64,000 bases of DNA, taken from the NCBI GenBank assembly GCA_037833965.1, contig AP031353.1, positions 29,886,501 to 29,950,500 of the forward strand, written 5' to 3'. This stretch comes from Marchantia polymorpha subsp. ruderalis (lineage: Eukaryota; Streptophyta; Marchantiopsida; Marchantiales; Marchantiaceae). The translations under genes and the position numbers were made by a program. The notes under the pieces were generated by a model, which saw nothing but the letters and a program-made list of their open reading frames with translations, searched no databases and was not told the origin of the DNA. This document shows, piece after piece, positions 25,763 to 38,276 of this stretch (positions within the stretch are counted from its first letter, which is position 1; each line of letters begins with the position of its first letter).

Positions 25763-28700
25763 ATGGCGGCAGTGGTGCAGCTGAGTAGCGCAGGACCGTG
25801 TGCTTCTTCCTGCTGGATTCGTCAGCAAACTTGCAGTTCTTCTCCCTCCTCGTCGTCGGCTTCGGATGGAGTCGTTCAGTGTAGCCAATTATCTTCCACC
25901 TCTGGAAAATCTGTTCAGGCCTCTTTGAAGCTCGATAACTTGCGACACCGAGGTCTTCGGGTCTACAGGGAAAGAAGCGCGCGCCATGGAGTCGAGGTAA
26001 ATTTGAATTTGTTTCGGCTTGTACGACGTCACTCCTACTCCAGCAGCATCACAGAAATCAACCGATTCTTTAGGCCTTTAGCTCTGGATTCTCGTATAGC
26101 TGGTTCCTGGTTCGCTTTTCTCCTGACGAAGGGGGTTGTGCCTGGCGAGGGATTGCAAGGGTTGGAATTCGCGTCGAATACTTGGATTCCACCATTGATT
26201 GGATATATTCATCACATTGCAAAGCTGCGCGTCTTCCTTGTTTCTGCATGCTTTCTGGTGTAATTTGTTGTTCAGAATCGGAAGTTGATGTGGAGAGGAG
26301 AATACCTCAGTCCTTTCATCAATTGTAACTATTCGAGGAGCACTGTCAGGAAACGTCATTTGTCTCACAAACTTTTGTATGTCTTACATTCGTCTGAGAC
26401 TGGCCCGAAGTAAGGGAAGTCCGATTATTGGGTCAAAGTCGAAATTGTTATAGTGGTCCAAGGTGGTATCAGCATATGTCTGTATTATATAGGTGACGTC
26501 TGCTTATTGGAGTATGTCAGACAAGTCGAGTGAATGGAAAGAACGTCCTTGTTATGACATGTTCCCGGATTAGACGTCATGATAGAATTTTACATTTTTG
26601 GTGTACTGTGCGTCTCATTCGCTCGCGCTGCTCTTCGCTTGTGTCATGTTGTAGCCCCCGAAAGTGCACAGTAATTGCAATCCACGAGGTTCTGAATCGA
26701 TTACTTCTTCTCTTCAGCAGGTGGGTGTATCCTCCAATTTTACCGACAATTTTGTCTCGGTTTCGAGCACTTCAAAGAATTTGGAGCGCGAAATTCTGAG
26801 AATTGAGAAGCTTGGGGGTCGTGCTCGGGCAAATGTCCAAATGGGCGCCACTTCTGCTGTCGCTTCTCCTCTCCGCGAAGGTCAACCATCATAGTTTCTT
26901 GCGCTTGTACATCTACTTACATGGGGTTTCTCATGGTTACTTTAAGTGAACCAAGCTTTACTTACTGGCCGTATCAAGCCTACACCACCTATTCAGACTA
27001 TCAGCCGAAAGTATCTTAGTGGTCAAAGTTCGTCATAGCTAGCAATTTCCTCCAATACGGCGAATGTGAGTAGTTATGGGGTCTAAAATGATAATGTACA
27101 TACGTAAAGGCGTAATGCGGATTTTTCTTTTCATGGGGCAGGAAGCGGGCAAGCAGATGAACAAGCTCCAGATGGTGGCTTACAGGGCGCCCAGTTGGCA
27201 CGCAGCGAGTTGGAGGAAGGAAACAGGCGCACCAGTAACCCCATCAATGTCGTTTTTGTGTCTTCGGAAGTTGCGCCGTATTCCAAAACAGGAGGACTCG
27301 GAGATGTCTGTGGTTCACTGCCAATCGCACTGGCAGCTCGCGGCCACAGGGTTATGGTAGTGTCTCCACGCTACATGAATGGAACTGCCGACGACCTTCA
27401 CTACAAAAGTGCCTTCGATGCTCAATGCCGCATCAAAATTGGATGCTTTGGTGGGCTCCACGAGGTTGCATATTTTCACGAGTACCGTGCTGGTGTCGAC
27501 TGGGTGAGTCACTTTTCTTCCTTCCCTGACAGACTCAGTTGTTTACAATCAGTTTTTTAGAGGAATGTGAAAATTTAGCGGCACCAACCATACAGTATGC
27601 ACCGGTCTCCTCCTACGATCTTTGCTCGCAAGGCTTATTATTCATGACCGTGTAACATCATCAATGCTTCCGAATTCATGCGTCCTATTTATTTCTTCGG
27701 AAACCCAGTGTTGTGCCTACGATTGAAAATCATCAAGTGAAAAAGCTTTGTCCTGTCTATGTCCATCTGTAGCTCTGTGAGGAACTCGAGTATGTCACAT
27801 ATTATGTCATAATTTACCGTGGGAGCATTTAGATTAAGGTCTGTCTGTTCCTGGAACCTCTGTGTGTCATATGCCTGGTAGGGTCGTCACTTGAAGATGT
27901 GGCTTCACCCACGAGGTAATATCACCCAGTTGCGATCAGGCCATTGCTGCAGTCCATGTTACCTACTGTGTGTCAAACCGTTACATTTCTCCTGATGAAT
28001 GATCCGAGAAAGATGAGAATAATGACTCGCACAGTTGTCACTCGTCTGAGCGAAAACCTCTAAGGAATAAAGGGACAAATTAGCGGTTCAAATCTGAGGC
28101 GTCCTCTCTCATTTCATAGAGGAAACTTCAAGCTCTGAGGACCAGCAAAATTGTGTCTGCAGAATCATTTTGTCTTGCAACTGTTGTTTATTGTGTAACA
28201 GGACAGATAAGCCCTAATTATACGCTCAATACGATTGATCGCTCGTGGTGAAGGTATCTCATGTAAATGAGACGGTCCTTTAACATTCGATTGAGAATCT
28301 TTCTAACTTGCCTGTTTGTAAAAAGTGTGACAGCAAGTTAGGGTATAGCGAGCAATCGTAGGAAAAGGAAGAGAGTTGTTAGTTGTGTTTTCTTTATTTT
28401 GTGACGGAGATCATTTTTGGCGAGCTTTTTATCTTAGGAGAAGGGAAGCTAAGTACCTTAACCTCTAAGTTCATGAATCATAATGTTTATTTTTCGTCAC
28501 CTTGTCTTCTTTTGAGCAGGTTTTTGTTGACCATCCATCCTACCACAGACCGGGCACTCCGTATGGTGATACACGCGGAGCTTTTGGAGACAATCAGGTC
28601 ATTAACTTGAATCGAATTTGATTCTTCTTCCGAAGAGCACATTGCAACACTGTAGATGGTCGTTCAGACATCAGGACTAATATATCTTCCTATCTACAGT

Positions 28701-31700
28701 AGTTTGTTCAAGTCAATTTCCAGTGTTTTTATTGTTATCACACATATGTGAATTGCGAATAGACTTCTCACCACCTTGACTGCCGACTGGGTGTTAACCT
28801 CTTCATAGTATGAAATGATATTCGAATGCCAGGGACGGGGTGGGAGCACTGCAGTAACTAATAGAGCTAGGTGACAGTTTCCCCGACTTTGGCCTTTCTA
28901 CTCTTGAGTATAATAGAAACTCGTGCTGAGGGGTATTGGGGCTCACCCAACTACTTCCAATGATATGTAGTGTTTCCATACAGCCTTATTTCTGCTATTA
29001 TCAGCTGTTTCGACATCCCTTCCTGATCAGGTGCATGGTGAGTGCGTAAATTCTATTTGAGGCCATCTGAATTGTGGTTACTTCACCTTACGGTGTCGAT
29101 TAGGTACATTCACCACTCGGTCTAGATGGTCGACATTGTCCCACGGGTCTATCACAAGCACTCGGGCTTTGTGTTGTAGACTGATAATGTGAATGAATTG
29201 ATGAAGATAGTGAATCCTTTCTCATCAAGGACTGTGTATAAGAGCAGTCATGGTGAGCGTTTATTACTCACCATATCACATACATTCGTAAAATTCCAGT
29301 TAGATCATCGTAATTGTTCATGCATACATCTTTTAGTCTTCTTTTGTATCACTTGGCATATCCTAATGCCTTGGCATCAATATCAACATAGTACAGGGTG
29401 CTTTCATCCCTCTGATCCCGGAGCTAGTCGAATCCTCAGCCGAATCCTTACAAGCAAACTACAGCACATCTCTCTCTCTCTCAATTACATGGAAAGCTTG
29501 TGTTCCTCTGGCGAATCGAGTTCTTTGCGCGGTCTAGCTTAGTCTACAATCGTTGTTGCTGCCTAGTCTAGAGATCATAAAGCCTATATCCATAGTTTTT
29601 CCTTCGTAAATTGTTCTTGTATTATCAGTTGGTTTGTCAATAAGTACTAACGCCGTAGATGTCAGTCGTAGTTTAACGACATTTGGTTCGATGCACGTAT
29701 GGTAAAGACGAGCTACTTTACCAAGACTTCTGTCTCCACTTACTGAAGAGAACTGACAGTAAAGTTTCAGCTAGGTTATTCTAACGATTTGATTTACCGT
29801 AGACATTTTGTTATCACATCATAGTTATATTTCTTGAATTGTGCAGCTGCTAAGTACTTTGTTCTTCTCACCTACTTTTATGCCGATATATTTGTTTCTG
29901 ACTTATCATTTACGAACTAATCGTGTATTTGCATCACAATTACCTTTTGTCTAATGCAGTGAATAATGTGGGCTTTCAGTTTCGTTTCACACTCCTCTGT
30001 CACGCAGCGTGTGAGGCACCTCTAGTCTTACCACTCGGAGGATATACATATGGTGACAAGTGCCTGTTCATTGCAAACGATTGGCACGCTAGCCTTGTGC
30101 CTGTGTGAGTTGCTATGATAATTGACTACTACACCCAGTTATTTCTTGTAGGGTCCTTTTGTGTACCACTGAGTTTATAGTGCATTTTCTTACCTTTCTA
30201 AGCACAAATTTCATATGCAAGGCATCATCGTTGACTTATCGCGGGCGACGCACGTATATCAGCAAAATCACTCGTATAGTTTTCTTGTTCATTGTGGTGG
30301 AGTAATTTTGGCTTCAACTATGCAGGTTGTTAGCTGCAAAGTATCGCCGTCACAATGTTTACACAAAATCTCGGAGCATTCTAGCTATTCATAATCTTGC
30401 ACATCAGGTACGACCAACTTCGCATTCATATGTATTAACTCCGGTCGTGTCTTCTTCATTGCGAGTGCTTGCATCTGCCTAATATTCTCCTAAAATATAT
30501 TTCTTGTGAAACTGTGGTTATTATCCTTGTTGCAGCTGTCTACATCTTTTTTAACAAACAAGGATGGAAACTCGGTTTCTCAGTTGCAGCCTTGTGTATT
30601 TCAACTGTGTTTGTTTCTTTAGAAACACCAAAAGATTGATTCTGCAATATGCTTCAGAGTTTTATCCGTATTGTCCACGTATCACATTTCGGTCCGTTGA
30701 GTAAATGACGAATAATTTCTTTTTACTGTCAGAGTCCTTACTGTCAGAGTCCAAGGTGACTTAATTTTCTGACGGGTGGCACTTGTAGGGTGTTGAGGCG
30801 GGAACCACATATCAAAATCTTGGTCTTCCCCCAGATTGGTACGGAGCCCTTGAGTGGGTATTCCCACAATGGGCTAGGCTGCACGCTCTTGATAAGGGCG
30901 AAGCTGTTAATCATCTGAAAGGAGCCGTTGTAACATCTGACCGCATATTGACCGTAAGCCAGGTATGATCCGTGTATGAAGTATGTACTTCAACTTAAGA
31001 CAAATAAGTTGGCTTTTAACCATGTCGGCATACACCTTACCTTCGAAGCTTGAATACATTCCTACATGAGGCTTCATTGTGTGACCGTAAAGGAGTTGAC
31101 AGAATCGGGGTGTATTAAGAAGCACTCTACTCCTTTAACTTGTTTCTAATCTATTCAATATGTATTATGGTATAGGGCTACGCGTGGGAAATCACTACCA
31201 AGGAAGGTGGATGGGGACTTGATGAACTTCTAAGAAGCAGAAGTGCAGTCATTAATGGTAACCACTTTACTTGAACTTACGCCTGATTAATGCATCACTA
31301 CAATGTAATATCTGAGGCACCGAAAGCTTCCGTTATACTGCTACTGTAAAGGTTTTGCATTGCTCAACCATGGTGCGGGGGTTATAGTTCTCAGCCCGTG
31401 ACATGTATTGGAACTCTTACTCAATGTCCCAATGTTAATGTTTTCACGGTCTGAGATGACAAAGCTTATATACATATGCAATTGAAGTCGGACTTGCTCA
31501 TGGTCTATGCCAGGTATTACCAATGGAATTGATATTGAGGAGTGGAATCCAGCCACAGACAAATATCTTGCTTCACAGTATTCGTTGGATGACATTAGTG
31601 GAAAGGTACATAATTTGAAGCTTGTCTTCCTCATAGATTTAAATTTCTCATACCAAGTTATGTCGAGCTAAATCTGGAAGACGTATGTTTTTATTTTTGC

Positions 31701-34482
31701 TTTTAATAGTTTGTAATATCATCTCGCTGTTGATGACGTGCATGATGAGCAAGGTGATCAGATGTCTCAACTTCATTGTATCTATGTCAAAAGGTTTGTT
31801 AAGTTTACTGATATGTTTTTGTAAATGGTGATTTTATGTAGGCCGAGTGCAAGGCTGCGTTGCAAAAAGAGCTGGGGTTACCTGTTCGACCAGATGTTCC
31901 TCTCGTAAGTTGTAGAGTATTGCAGATCATTTTATATTGGTGAACCTAGTATCATTCTAATCAGTTGGAAACTAATACGGTGGACGTCTGTTGCTAAAGA
32001 TTGGATTCATTGGGCGGCTGGACTATCAAAAAGGTCCTGACATCATCCAGGCTGGTCTTCCAGAGTTGATGACCGATGATGTTCAGATGGTAAGTTCCAA
32101 ACCTTGAAATTCAGACCTATAGGTCCTGTTTCTATTGCCCAAGGAGAAGTTTTGGTCGTGTATGCGGTTTATATTTGCTGAACAAAATTTGTCCGTCCCT
32201 TCGATTAGTTTAAGTAGTTGATCTATCCTTGTGTTGGGATGGAATTCTCGTTTGTTGTAACTAGCCGGCTGGGAGATGTTCATATAGGACTGGGAATTAA
32301 CTCTCGGTGAGAAATATTTTGTTATTTGTGGTATCTATGACTAGCACCGAGGTTATCTGCTTCGTTCGTCGGTTGAATGTTTCTACAACCTATAGAGTAC
32401 ATAATCTGGAACTATTGGTAGATTCCCTGAATGATACGTCATATCTAGGATTTATACAATGCAAGTCTATACAGCCCTTCTGAGAAACTGTTTTATTTGT
32501 AGTTTATGAATATGGCTCTCTATAATTCTCTTTCATCGACCTTTCCTTCAAGACGTAGATGCTGAGAGAATTTATGATGAAGATCTAATAACACACATCG
32601 TGTTTATACTTATCAGTACCTGGTTGTAAAACGGCACAGGGAAATATATGTCGCAGCCATCACCACATATCACTTACTCATTATAAACTGAATGGAAATA
32701 TCAATTGTGAAGTAATTTCTTGGTTTCAAACTAATGGTGTTTACTTTAAGATCATTTTTTGGGTTGGCAATTGTTTGCATCTCTGTTGAACATGATCGTC
32801 TGTCCTTGCAACACTAATATTCTGGCGTTGGACGCTGTTGTAGGTGATGCTCGGCAGCGGTTACCCAGATGTTGAGAAATGGATGGCCGGAGCAGAAGCT
32901 AGTTACCCAGAGAAATTCAGGGGCTGGGTCGGATTTAGCGTCCCTGTTGCTCATCGTATTACTGCCGGGTAACATTTTTTTCTTCCAGGATTGTTAGTAG
33001 TATAAAGTCGAAATTATTTTCTCTCTCCTCCTCAACACAACTTCTTGTCTTTAAAAGTACTTAAGTTGTCGTTGACTTAAGTTGACTGAGGTTTTTGCTA
33101 ATACTCACGAAACAAGAATTATGAAGCATAGAACATGATAAGTTTAACACAGAAAAATGATGAATTCTGGACAGGTGAGTCAATCTTACTAGGAGGGTAC
33201 AGTACATGTTTAAGTTTAATACGTTAACATTTTGACAGGAGGTATATGCCCACCCGGAGGGGATAGCACACTTTGAGTTCCAGATTTTAATGTGTTGTTG
33301 ATTGATTTATCTTCATGTTGTCCACACAGGTGCGATATTCTTCTTATGCCATCGCGGTTTGAGCCTTGTGGTTTGAATCAGCTTTATGCCATGATGTACG
33401 GGACTGTTCCGGTTGTCCATTGTACTGGAGGCCTGAGGGTTAGTCCTTCTTACATCCTACCTTGCATTTAAATTATCGTCTTGATATGAGAACAAAAATA
33501 TCGAAATTTGTTACAAACACTTGACCTCTCTTACCTTTTTGTAACTACCCCGATAGCTTAGTATTACATGTGTGCAGTGGTTCAAACGGACAAGAAAGCA
33601 CTTCACCCAGTTAAAAAACGCGTAAAGTAGTGTTTCATTTTTTGGGCATCTTGATAATTGAGTAAGTCAAGGAGAAATGTTACATTCTTCTTTAGTGATG
33701 AGGCTAATCTGTGTTGTTTTTCTATGTCCAGGATACTGTAGAGAACTACAACCCAATTGCACATGGCGGGCAGGGTGCGGGCACTGGGTAAGAACGGCTG
33801 AGTCTTTTCAAGCTGAACCGTGGATTGTTTTCGTTCGGATTGTACTTAGACACGTGAATTAACTTCAAGCATCAGTATATGCCTGTTATAGACATGTGAA
33901 TCAGAATAGACGGAATGTTTAGATCGGTTTCTGGTTCTCGAGCATAGACTGATACTTACCTTCATTCCAGATGGACCTTCTCTCCGCTGACCAAGGACGC
34001 AATGATGGGGGTATGTTTACATTTATTACATTCTTTGTCCACTCACCTTCGTATCTGGGCTAGAAGTTTTATAAGTAGAGAAAGAAGGTAACAGTGTCCT
34101 TGTAAGGAACTCGAGCAGAATAGCGAACAAACCCATGACTACTAACAAAAGAATGCAATGGGCAATATCTGTTTCTCAAATCGATATACCCTAAATATAT
34201 TGCTCATATGTGTCCAGTTTTACTGGTCTTACTGAACTGTTGTTGTCCTTGATCCACCGGCACTAACTTCGCCGATATTCTAGAGAGCACCTTCAGAAAA
34301 TTCTGACAGATTGTATTGTTCATCAGGCTATGTGGAACGCGATTGGCACTTACCGACACCATAAGGCGGAGTGGAACGGTATCATGGAAAGGGGTATGTC
34401 GCAGGACTTCTCTTGGGATAGAGCAGCGTTGCAGTATGAGCAGGTGTTCAACTGGGCTTTCATCGATCCACCATACGCCTGA
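25763..34482 (+). CDS. SS1: Soluble starch synthase I, chloroplast
   Basis: Sixteen coding exons: 25763-25996, 26721-26880, 27142-27503, 28520-28597, 29980-30104, 30326-30407, 30789-30962, 31176-31257, 31514-31605, 31842-31904, 32000-32089, 32844-32968, 33330-33438, 33732-33787, 33971-34010 and 34327-34482. They total 2028 bp (675 aa), all phases agree, and the length suits plant SSI. The enzyme (EC 2.4.1.21) adds glucose from ADP-glucose to alpha-1,4-glucan in plastids. Residues 1-78 are Ser/Arg-rich, as in a transit peptide. The GT5 domain starts near 166 ([21 protein letters not shown], substrate Lys180). [12 protein letters not shown] begins at 485; [13 protein letters not shown] contains Glu567; the second GG loop is VHCTGGL near 587-591. 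The protein ends FIDPPYA, close to the C-terminus of SSI proteins as I recall them. The match is to SSI rather than GBSS or SSII-IV, judged from [21 protein letters not shown] and AHALD-like segments. Exon 2 has a CAGCAG tandem acceptor. Confidence 0.95.
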
Positions 34483-36606
34483 TGTAGTCACATTACCAGA
34501 TTCGGTTCTCTGTTCCATATTAGTCACATCCATTTTGACCTAAAGTCTACATCGGAAGAGGGTCTCTGTCTCACGTGTCGAGGTTTCACGAGTGTAAGTT
34601 TCTTCCAACAAGGCAGCTTCTACTGAGGACCTGTGGAGTCCCACATCTGCCTTCGGGACCTTCGGAGACAAAGGTCGGTGCTCCACGCTGGAGTACCTGA
34701 ACCAGTTACGACTAGATCACTTTTTGATATGTTCAATGTCCCTTATGTTCTCACTGTTGTAAGGCGGGTCTCACACTAAAGACTCGCCCCTGTGAGACTA
34801 GGGCCTTGGAGAGTTAGTGTGGGCTGAAAATCTGTAACCATAGTTGGTTTGTAATGGTCATGGAATTGATCATCTTGTTTACGTCGTACACGGAGGTCAC
34901 GTTGATCTGTCTGAAATTATTGTCTCTTCAAATTTTGTCGGTTGCAGTAAGTTGTTCACCGTAGCGAAGATGAAGCGCTGCACTCTCAAACTCTGACCTT
35001 CACACAGAGAAAAATGTCTCCTGCAAGAGAGACATATCTGCTGAAGTGCGCGCCGGCAAGTCGGCTGAAGGTGATATCTCGGGTTGTAAACAGTTATTAA
35101 CCTGTGTGGCTATTGACTGGTGTGACCAGTAGTAGACCCACCACGGGTGTCCATATTTTCCCGGCTTCACACGCAAAGCTATGTGTGATATCATTTTCCG
35201 AATTAGTGCCTCTCAAGAAATTGAACTCTCGCCCTGGCGGTAATACTTTCACGTGCGAAAGGAAGACGCCGCATCAACCAGACGTACATGTCAATCTTAA
35301 GCGAAGCGAAAGCTGCGAAGTGTTAGAGCCTAGACCGAATAGGCAAACGAGACCCCGGAACAGGTTCGCGAACTTTCTGTCGGAATATCCTCCTTTCCCC
35401 GGTCAAAAGGCACCTTCAGGTTGTTGACCTTGAGGACCCGAACATTTCCACAAGAGCTTGCATCCCGAAGAACCGGTCGCCAGCAGGCCCTCTACCACTT
35501 TGGGCAGTCTTCGTCGCTGTAAACAGGCGCATCTGTCTGTCACTCAAGGCCACAGCGGTGAAGGTTCAACAATCCAGTGTACGCACCGTGATCATGGCGC
35601 CTGCCTCCGTCATAATTCCAGCTGCGTATTCGAAGCGCCTTCGATATGGCGGGAGGGCCAGAGTCCGCCAGACCGAACGTTGGGGTAATTTCACGGTATT
35701 CGCAGTGGCTTCTAGATTAGCTGTTGTAAGTTATCTTTTGGGTAAGGCCACGGGTTTCGAGGCGAGGTATGCTGATGGTTATGTTGTATAATGACGGTCA
35801 AACGTACAAGGTAAATAGTGTGTTGCTGTGGTCCTAACGCGTTGAGCATGTGCCAGACAGGCTACACCCATGACCTCATCCCTTAGACAGTAAGGGAAAG
35901 TGCGGCATCGGGCTTCTGAACCCTAAGTGGCGCAAGGAATGTATGAATGATTATAGATAAGGTGTGTTGTGTCTTCAACCCCGAGTCCTTGAAGTGAAAA
36001 TCATCATTACAAGTTCCAATCCTGCACGGTGCTAGCATAGAGTATTCGATTAACATTTATTCTAGAATGTTATCTTAGCTGGTTAGTAGATAGACTTTTG
36101 GTACATGTGTACTTTTGGTTGGGGTTGTTCTCATCACGATCATGTTTATCTGGGTTCATTTATATTAAGCCAGACAAAGAATTATAGGCTTATCATAGAT
36201 TAGAGTGGTCTACGAATTCTAATTATTCCAGGTTGCTAATGTGAAGAAATCTGAGGTGGGTTGTCCGCTATGGGCTGTACTTTGCAATTCATATTATGGT
36301 AGTTCGGTTTTAACATGTTTGTTAATGGATAATTTTTAATTCTTGGGTGAATTAAATAAATACATATGGAAATATTAGATATAATCGAGTAGAATATTCG
36401 TAAGTGTTTGTAGTAAACAGTAACAAATGGCACAAAAGTCACTGCAACTAAAGAATAGTTGTTCATATCTCTCACAACATTGATACATAGTTCGTGTCAA
36501 TTTTTAAAGTAGTTTCTAAAGCTTATTTTTAAGTTTTTAAATAACCAAAATATATGCTTGAACCTGATTTACACAATCTAAAGAAAGTAGCCTACGAGAA
36601 TGGTAG
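34483..36606. other. 3' flank of starch synthase and intergenic DNA
   Basis: The first few hundred bases should be the 3' untranslated region. 34550-35800 stays moderately GC-rich, with open frames of 70-107 codons (for example plus 35104-35427), none with a recognisable domain. From about 35950 the sequence turns AT-rich. I see no supportable gene. Confidence 0.4.
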
Positions 36607-36616
36607 ATGTTTAATG

Positions 36617-37221
36617 GAGAGATTTGCTTGATGAAACCCCTGCGAAAAGTAATTTGGTTGATGGGACACCACTAACGATGCACCATCACCCATGTTCTTA
36701 TAACGACTTGAGTTTTAAAGAGAGTGCAACGAGTCAAGTACACCCGCGGACAGAGTGAACTTCGCCCTCCATCACACTCACTTGTTTTTATTTTGTCATT
36801 ATGTATCCGGCCACTCCACCAGGTGATGAGTAAAGAAATGTTCATCCGGAGTTTATTTGAGCGCGAGACTTGAGCTCTGATCACTTTCTGGTACGAGCTA
36901 CTCGTCGCATACGCAGGGTTACGGAAGGAGGGTGTAGGCGGGAGGCAGTAGAGAAATCAACGAATCGGTGCGATTGGGAGAATTGAAGCACAACAAATTG
37001 CACTTCGGGCAAAATAGACCTTTGTCCCTGCGATAATCCACTAGAAATTATAATGAGGGATTGATCTCTGATTGTAATCCCCGTATTGTAACTATCAATC
37101 ATAGTTACAAGAACTATGGCCGACGGCACACAATCGTTGGGTTCCCATCGGGTAAAACTAAACCTGAAGTGTCCCATCAAGCAAATTACATTTCGCAAGG
37201 GTACCATCAAGCAAATCTCTC
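36617..37221. mobile_element. 605-bp Mutator-like MITE with 10-bp target duplication
   Basis: The left terminus begins GAGAGATTTGCTTGATG and the right terminus is its exact reverse complement at 37205-37221. The inverted repeats extend about 55 bp with a few mismatches, through TGCGAAAxGTAATTTGxTTGA and GGGACAC. The element is flanked by the direct repeat ATGTTTAATG at 36607-36616 and 37222-37231. A 9-10 bp duplication and termini starting with G are typical of Mutator-like elements. The interior lacks a transposase, so the element is non-autonomous. Confidence 0.88.
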
Positions 37222-37325
37222 ATGTTTAATGGCAATAAAATCTTTCTTTGTAGTTTTATTTGTACAAAATATTAATCTTTTCCCAATAAGTAGGTCTACT
37301 AAAATAAAAAATATTTTGTGTTAAT

Positions 37326-38276
37326 CTAACTGAGAGTATGTTTATTTCGTAATGTGCAATAGACAATATACAATCCAGAGCTATAGATTTCAATTCTCAC
37401 GTAATTAATTCCAATCCCTATGAGTTTTTTCACTATGTCTTGAGCCCAAATCAAAGATTCAAATCTGACTTTATCCTTGTGTGAAATCACAACAAGAACT
37501 TGTGGAATAGTATGTTCTGTAATCCTAGTGCACGATGTGATGAAACTCAACCATTCCTCCAACTTTCTTTCAAGACAAGATTCTTCTTTGAATTTTTCTT
37601 GATCCTGAAAAAAGAGTCTAATAAAAAAAAAACAAAACAAAAATTGCTAGCTCGAGGAAAGAGCACACTTTGAAGTTTACGGAAAATATCTTGTCCCGCA
37701 AGATCCCAAATTGAGATTTGTCTTTCTTCAATGTTTCGCAAGAAGTCACTTCAATTCCTTCAGTCCTCCGCATGATTTTGTCGCATTGCTTTTCGAGCCA
37801 ACTTTTGCCATGAATCAGTGTTTGACTTAATTGAGTCTTGCCTATAAATTGAATACACATAACCACAACAAATATATAAATTGTTACTTCAGAGATTTTT
37901 TCAGATTACTTGATACCATATTCTTTAAGTATGATAAACAAGAATGGAAAAAAAATTGAATTTCAAATTAAATTTGAATCTTTTGAAAAATATCTTATTC
38001 AGATTTGAAATCAGTAGTATTTGACTTTTCTCTTCTTATATTTCCGTTTTATTTTTCACACAAATCCAAATACATCTAATTTCATAACTAAACTTCATAA
38101 TTTAATCTTAAATTTGAAACGTAAAACCTTAGATTGCTACTTCAAAAAGATGAGAGGTTATAGAGCACGTTACCTGCTAGAGGAGAGCCACATAAAAAGA
38201 GTCGACCAACTTTTGCATCTCCAAATGCTAATCCGGCTTCTCTGAATACAGACATGTAGGCGGCCCGCTTCTTGTT
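37326..38276 (-). pseudogene. Broken Roc (Ras-of-complex) GTPase gene fragment
   Basis: On the minus strand, exon 38276-38174 (after a TAG acceptor) encodes NKKRAAYMSVFREAG and ends LFLCGSPLAG. A 332-bp intron (GTAACG ... TTTATAG) leads to 37841, where the frame resumes G-K-T-Q-L. Together these give the P-loop GSPLAGKT. Next come RRTEGIEV (switch-I-like), then in another frame ISIWDLAGQ (the WDxxGQ G3 motif), then in a third frame LEEWLSFITS and PQVLVVISHKDKV (a G4-like segment with HKD). This order is that of Roc domains in plant LRR-Roc-COR proteins such as the TORNADO1 type. Two frameshifts, one near a run of ten T, break it, and no LRR or COR part was found. It lies in AT-rich repeat DNA. 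The Roc identity is from memory of the motifs. Confidence 0.72.

Noticed and set aside
36881..37210. 109-codon minus-strand open frame
   Set aside because: Lies within and ends in the terminal repeat of the MULE-type MITE; no transposase motif.
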